Positions 5,077-8,522 of a stretch of 8,522 bases of DNA are shown here, piece by piece. The stretch comes from Clostridia bacterium (GTDB lineage Bacteria > Bacillota > Clostridia > Oscillospirales > CAG-272). Under the pieces are notes generated by a model, which saw nothing but the letters and a program-made list of their open reading frames with translations, did no database searches and was not told the origin of the DNA. The stretch lies in assembly GCA_017621015.1 (NCBI GenBank), contig JAGAUC010000183.1:1-8522 (forward strand). Direction: 5' to 3'. A program made the position numbers and the translations under genes. Positions within the stretch are counted from its first letter, which is position 1, and every line of letters begins with the position of its first letter.

Positions 5077-6066
5077 AATCGTTCCCGTGGGCTTGGGCTT
5101 GATGTCGTAGAGCACGCGGTTGATGCCCTCGACCTCGGCGGTGATGCGCGCGGTGATCTTATGAAGGATCGCATAGGGGATCTCCTCGATGCTTGCGGTC
5201 ATCGCATCCTTGGTATTGACAGCGCGGATGATGGCGGGCCAGCCCTCGTAGCGGCTGTCGTCCTTGACGCCGACCGACTTGAGGTCGGGAATGATCACGA
5301 AATACTGCCAAACCTTCTCGGCAAGGCCGTTCTTGTCAAACTCATCACGGAGGATCGCGTCGGCCTCGCGGAGTGCGGCGAGTCTATCGCGTGTGATGGC
5401 ACCCAGGCAACGGACACCAAGGCCCGGGCCGGGGAACGGCTGACGGTATACCATAGCGCGCGGCAGGCCCAGCGCCTCACCGACCACGCGTACCTCATCC
5501 TTAAAGAGAAGCTGAATGGGCTCCACCAGCTCAAACTTCAGATCCTCCGGCAGACCGCCCACGTTGTGGTGCGACTTTACGGCCTTCTTGCCCTCTGCCT
5601 GCTTGATGCTCTCGAGAATGTCGGGGTAGATGGTGCCCTGTGCGAGGAACTCAACGCCCTCAAGCTTTCTTGCCTCGTCGGCAAACACCTCGATGAACTC
5701 CTTGCCGATGATCTTACGCTTACTCTCGGGGTCGGAAACTCCGGCCAGCAGATCGAGGAAGCGGTCGGTGGCATCCACGTACACAAGGTTGGCATCCAGC
5801 TGATTTCGGAACACCTCTATTACGTTTTCAGACTCGTTTTTGCGCATCAGGCCGTGGTTGACGTGCACGCAGACAAGCTGCTTTCCGATCGCCTTAATGA
5901 GAAGTGCGGCAACGACCGACGAGTCAACACCGCCGGACAGGGCCAGCAGCACGCGCTTGTCCCCTACCTGCTTTCGGATCTCGGCGATCTGCTCGTCGAT
6001 AAATGCCTTAGCGAGAGCGGGGGTTGTGATTCGTTCCATGGTTTCAGGTCTGGTTTGATAGCTCAT
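5065..6066 (-). CDS. guaA: GMP synthase, ATP-pyrophosphatase subunit (GuaA lacking its amidotransferase domain)
   Basis: This 333-residue cytosolic enzyme activates XMP with ATP (XMP to adenylyl-XMP) and aminates it to GMP, the last step of guanine nucleotide synthesis. The PP-loop Ser-Gly-Gly-Val-Asp-Ser-Ser is at 44-50. Family blocks follow in order: Lys-Arg-Lys-Ile-Ile-Gly, Ala-Gln-Gly-Thr-Ile-Tyr-Pro-Asp, Ser-His-His-Asn-Val-Gly-Gly-Leu-Pro, Leu-Phe-Lys-Asp-Glu-Val-Arg, and the dimerization-domain Pro-Phe-Pro-Gly-Pro-Gly-Leu-Gly-Val-Arg. The C-terminus Thr-Ile-Glu-Trp-Glu is canonical. Ordinary bacterial GuaA is about 510-525 residues with an N-terminal glutamine amidotransferase domain. 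That domain is missing here, giving the archaeal-like subunit-B layout. The start at 6066 has AAGGAG 8 nt upstream. The open frame reaches 6204, but the promoter lies inside that stretch and it encodes no amidotransferase. The gene's 3' end is the target of the adjacent element. Confidence 0.95.
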   Translation of the reverse strand: MSYQTRPETMERITTPALAKAFIDEQIAEIRKQVGDKRVLLALSGGVDSSVVAALLIKAIGKQLVCVHVNHGLMRKNESENVIEVFRNQLDANLVYVDATDRFLDLLAGVSDPESKRKIIGKEFIEVFADEARKLEGVEFLAQGTIYPDILESIKQAEGKKAVKSHHNVGGLPEDLKFELVEPIQLLFKDEVRVVGEALGLPRAMVYRQPFPGPGLGVRCLGAITRDRLAALREADAILRDEFDKNGLAEKVWQYFVIIPDLKSVGVKDDSRYEGWPAIIRAVNTKDAMTASIEEIPYAILHKITARITAEVEGINRVLYDIKPKPTGTIEWE

Positions 6067-6127
6067 ATGTTTTTCTCCTTTATGCTGTGGGCTTTTGAGT
6101 CCGCAATTTAATTCTGTTATGTTGAAT

Positions 6128-6156
6128 ATTATAGCACAGAATAGGACGAATATCAA
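6128..6156 (-). promoter_or_regulatory. guaA promoter
   Basis: On the minus strand TTGATA (6151-6156) and TATAAT (6128-6133) are 17 bp apart, with a TG-C extended -10 just before TATAAT. Transcription would start near 6121, leaving a leader of about 55 nt before the ATG at 6066. That is too short for a purine riboswitch. Confidence 0.85.
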
Positions 6157-6204
6157 GAAAAAGTTTTTAAAAAATGAAAAAAATGTAAAATCGAGATTTT
6201 TCAC

Positions 6205-6233
6205 TTGACACTAAGTTAACAATATAATATAAT
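6205..6233 (+). promoter_or_regulatory. Consensus promoter of the P-type ATPase gene
   Basis: A perfect TTGACA (6205-6210), a 17-bp spacer and a perfect TATAAT (6228-6233) lie 44 bp before the ATG. The spacer contains the palindrome GTTAAC (6215-6220), and AGTTAAC recurs as AGTTACC after the -10 box. These could be operator elements, since an unregulated full-consensus promoter would be very strong. The promoter diverges from that of guaA. Confidence 0.9.
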
Positions 6234-6277
6234 ATTAGTTACCGTGTATTGGCACAATTCAAAAAGGAGACAGGAGA

Positions 6278-8522
6278 ATGATTGTACACAACAAGTCGAG
6301 CGAAGAGGTCCTGGAAGCTCTTGCGGTAAGCCCCGAGGCGGGTCTTGCGGCGGAAGAGGTGGCTCTTCGCAAGGAAAAATACGGTGTTAACAAGCTGAAG
6401 GAAAAGAAGAAAAAGACCACGATGCAGCGTTTTCTTGACCAGTTCAAGGACGCGATGATCATCATCCTGCTGATCGCGGCGGTCATTTCCTTTGTTCTGA
6501 TCTGTGTGGAGAAAAACTGGGGCGAGCTGTTTGAGCCCGGTCTCATTCTTCTCATTGTGATCCTCAACGCCATTATGGGCGTATATCAGGAGGGCAAAGC
6601 GGAGAAGGCGCTGGATGCGCTGAAAAATATGTCTGCGCCGCACGCACGCGTCATCCGCGGCGGTGTGGAAATGGTGATCGATGCTGCCGAGCTTGTGCCG
6701 GGTGACATTATCAAGCTGGAGGCGGGTGACTTTGTGCCTGCCGACGCGCGACTTCTTCAGAGCGTCAGCCTCAAGTCCGAGGAAGCCGCTCTTACGGGAG
6801 AGTCGGTGCCCTCGGAGAAGGACGCCGCCGTCGTGGTGGACGAAAACGCGCCCATCGGTGATCGCACCAACATGGTGTTCTCGGGCTGCAGCATTACCTA
6901 CGGAACGGCGCTTGCCGTTGTCTCGGCTACGGGTATGGACACCGAGATGGGTAAGATCGCCAACCTTTTGGACAGCGAGGAGGACACCCAGACACCGCTT
7001 CAGCAGAAGCTGGCTCAGCTGGGTAAGTACCTGGGCTTTATGGCGCTTGCCGCATGTGCCGTCATTTTCGTTGTGGGACTTCTCAACAAGATCCCCGTTA
7101 TGCGTATCTTTATGACCTCGGTGTCGCTTGCCGTTTCGGCCATTCCCGAGGGACTTCCCGCCATCGTTACCATCGTGCTTTCGATCGGCGTTCAGCGTAT
7201 GGTCAAGAAAAACGCGCTCATTCGCCGTCTGCCGGCAGTGGAGACCTTGGGCGGCGCGTCGGTCATTTGCTCGGATAAGACGGGTACGCTGACGCAGAAC
7301 CGTATGACGCTGACCAAGGCGTACGTTGACGGCGGTGAGATCGAGTTGATCTCGGCCACCAATTCCGAGACCGTGCGTCAGCTTCTCAACTACGGTACGC
7401 TTTGCTGTGATGGCTCGGTGGTATTTTCCGACGAGGGCGAGCAGCACATCGGTGACCCTACCGAGACCGCGATCGTTGTGGCCTCACACAAAAATGGCTT
7501 CGAGAAGGACGCGCTCAACGCGCAGTTCCCGCGTCTGGCAGGAATTCCGTTTGATTCCGACCGTAAGCTGATGTCTACTGTCGACCGAATCGACGGCAAG
7601 AATGTCGTCATCGTCAAGGGTGCCTTCGATATGATGGCAATGCGCTGCGTCAAGGGTGACCTTGAGGCGGCCAAGCGCATTACTGAGGAGATGAGCCGCG
7701 ATGCACTTCGTGTGCTGGCGGTGGCATATAGAGAGATCGACGAGATCCCCGAGAATCTTACCTCCGAGACGCTTGAGCAGGGGCTTACCTTTATGGGTCT
7801 TGTGGGTATGATCGACCCGCCCCGTCCCGAGGCCAAGGCGGCCGTTGCCGTTTGTCGCCGTGCGGGCATCAAGCCGGTCATGATCACGGGTGACCACGTG
7901 GTCACTGCCTCGGCGATCGCCAAGGAGCTGGGCATTCTCGTGGAGGGCGACCGCGCCATCACCGGTGCCGAGCTTGACGCCATGAGCGACGAGCAGCTGG
8001 ATGCGGCGGTTGAGAGCATTTCGGTCTACGCCCGCGTTTCGCCCGAAAACAAGATCCGCATTGTCAAGGCTTGGCAGCGCAAGGGTCAGGTCGTTTCGAT
8101 GACCGGTGACGGTGTCAACGATGCCCCCGCCCTTAAGGCCGCCGACATTGGCTGTGCGATGGGTATTACGGGTACCGACGTTGCCAAGGGCGCCTCGGAT
8201 ATGACGCTTACCGACGATAACTTTGCCACCATCGTAGATGCGGTGGAGGAGGGAAGAGGCATTTACGCCAACATCAAGAAGGTGGTTGGCTTCCTTCTGA
8301 GCACCAACATCGGTGAAGTCTTCACCGTGTTCTTTGCCATGCTGATGTGGCACACCTCGCCGCTGCTTTCCATGCAGCTTCTCTGGATCAATCTTGTCAC
8401 CGACTCTCTGCCGGCCATCGCGCTTGGTATGGAAGCGGTGGAGAAGGACGTCATGGACCGCAAGCCCAAGCCCAAGGATGAGGGTATCTTCGCGGGCGGT
8501 CTTGGTGTCCGTGTGGCCATTC
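6278..8522 (+). CDS. Calcium-transporting P-type ATPase (type IIA), 3' end beyond the window
   Basis: The first ~748 residues of a cation pump that uses ATP to move Ca2+ across the cytoplasmic membrane; full-length relatives have about 870-900 residues, so TM7-10 are cut off. An N-terminal actuator segment, TM1-2 (~60-105), and actuator loop Thr-Gly-Glu-Ser (173-176) are followed by TM4 with Pro-Glu-Gly-Leu-Pro (290-294, Glu291 as a Ca2+ ligand). The phosphorylation motif Asp-Lys-Thr-Gly-Thr begins at Asp333. Nucleotide-domain Lys-Gly-Ala, Thr-Gly-Asp (537-539) and hinge Gly-Asp-Gly-Val-Asn-Asp (610-615) are intact. Counterparts of the SERCA Ca2+ ligands are present: Asn677 and Glu680 in TM5, and Asn705, Thr708 and Asp709 in TM6. 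This supports Ca2+ rather than Na+/K+ or Mn2+, though the ion is inferred. AAGGAG lies 8 nt before the start. The gene is divergent from guaA and host-like in composition. Confidence 0.95.
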   Translation, partial: MIVHNKSSEEVLEALAVSPEAGLAAEEVALRKEKYGVNKLKEKKKKTTMQRFLDQFKDAMIIILLIAAVISFVLICVEKNWGELFEPGLILLIVILNAIMGVYQEGKAEKALDALKNMSAPHARVIRGGVEMVIDAAELVPGDIIKLEAGDFVPADARLLQSVSLKSEEAALTGESVPSEKDAAVVVDENAPIGDRTNMVFSGCSITYGTALAVVSATGMDTEMGKIANLLDSEEDTQTPLQQKLAQLGKYLGFMALAACAVIFVVGLLNKIPVMRIFMTSVSLAVSAIPEGLPAIVTIVLSIGVQRMVKKNALIRRLPAVETLGGASVICSDKTGTLTQNRMTLTKAYVDGGEIELISATNSETVRQLLNYGTLCCDGSVVFSDEGEQHIGDPTETAIVVASHKNGFEKDALNAQFPRLAGIPFDSDRKLMSTVDRIDGKNVVIVKGAFDMMAMRCVKGDLEAAKRITEEMSRDALRVLAVAYREIDEIPENLTSETLEQGLTFMGLVGMIDPPRPEAKAAVAVCRRAGIKPVMITGDHVVTASAIAKELGILVEGDRAITGAELDAMSDEQLDAAVESISVYARVSPENKIRIVKAWQRKGQVVSMTGDGVNDAPALKAADIGCAMGITGTDVAKGASDMTLTDDNFATIVDAVEEGRGIYANIKKVVGFLLSTNIGEVFTVFFAMLMWHTSPLLSMQLLWINLVTDSLPAIALGMEAVEKDVMDRKPKPKDEGIFAGGLGVRVAI

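Noticed and set aside
5020..6111. 363-residue plus-strand ORF opposite guaA
   Set aside because: It is a shadow of guaA, whose minus-strand frame matches the family from the PP-loop to the C-terminus.
6067..6121. Purine riboswitch in the guaA leader
   Set aside because: The predicted leader is only about 55 nt and shows no three-way-junction pattern; the promoter is close to the gene.
6239..7447. Long minus-strand ORFs opposite the ATPase (also 7484-8353)
   Set aside because: The plus strand encodes an uninterrupted P-type ATPase with every catalytic motif; the antisense frames are His/Arg-rich with no domain.

Overview
The window looks like a chromosomal segment from a Gram-positive, Clostridia-like bacterium (Bacillota), possibly an uncultured gut lineage. 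This is an inference from strong AGGAG ribosome sites, sigma-A-type promoters with TATAAT boxes and 17-bp spacers, hairpin-plus-T terminators, and a lipoprotein with a Thr/Pro/Glu linker. No rRNA or other taxonomic marker is present. Most of the window is GC-rich, but about 2820-5060 is conspicuously AT-rich.

Layout: a PsiE-like membrane protein (47-475, minus) with its own promoter; a two-gene minus-strand operon of an SGNH-type lipoprotein (1497-2732) followed 3 nt later by an EamA/DMT transporter (618-1493), ending at a strong terminator (571-610); an AT-rich inserted cassette (2807-5076); the GMP synthase ATP-pyrophosphatase gene guaA (5065-6066, minus); and, divergent from it, a Ca2+-type P-type ATPase (6278 to the window end, plus; 3' end missing).

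The most notable structure is the cassette. The 3' end of guaA is present twice, 2257 bp apart: at the true guaA stop (5064-5076) and at 2807-2819. An ungapped similarity continues through the terminator that follows each copy (59 positions, 45 identical by hand count). Between the copies lie two AT-rich genes in one apparent operon: a small single-helix membrane protein and a coiled-coil DUF4041 protein with a C-terminal GIY-YIG (T5orf172/MUG113) domain. Just inside each end is a 25-nt direct repeat (24/25 identical), itself two 12-nt tandem units, positioned like arm-type recombinase sites. No integrase is present. The simplest reading is a compact, integrase-less element inserted at the guaA 3' end that recreates the guaA tail and terminator and carries a two-gene cargo, possibly anti-phage or exclusion related. 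The cargo function is inference only.

A second oddity is that GuaA has only the ATP-pyrophosphatase and dimerization domains. The N-terminal glutamine amidotransferase domain is absent and is not encoded next to it, so the amidotransferase subunit must be elsewhere or the enzyme uses ammonia.
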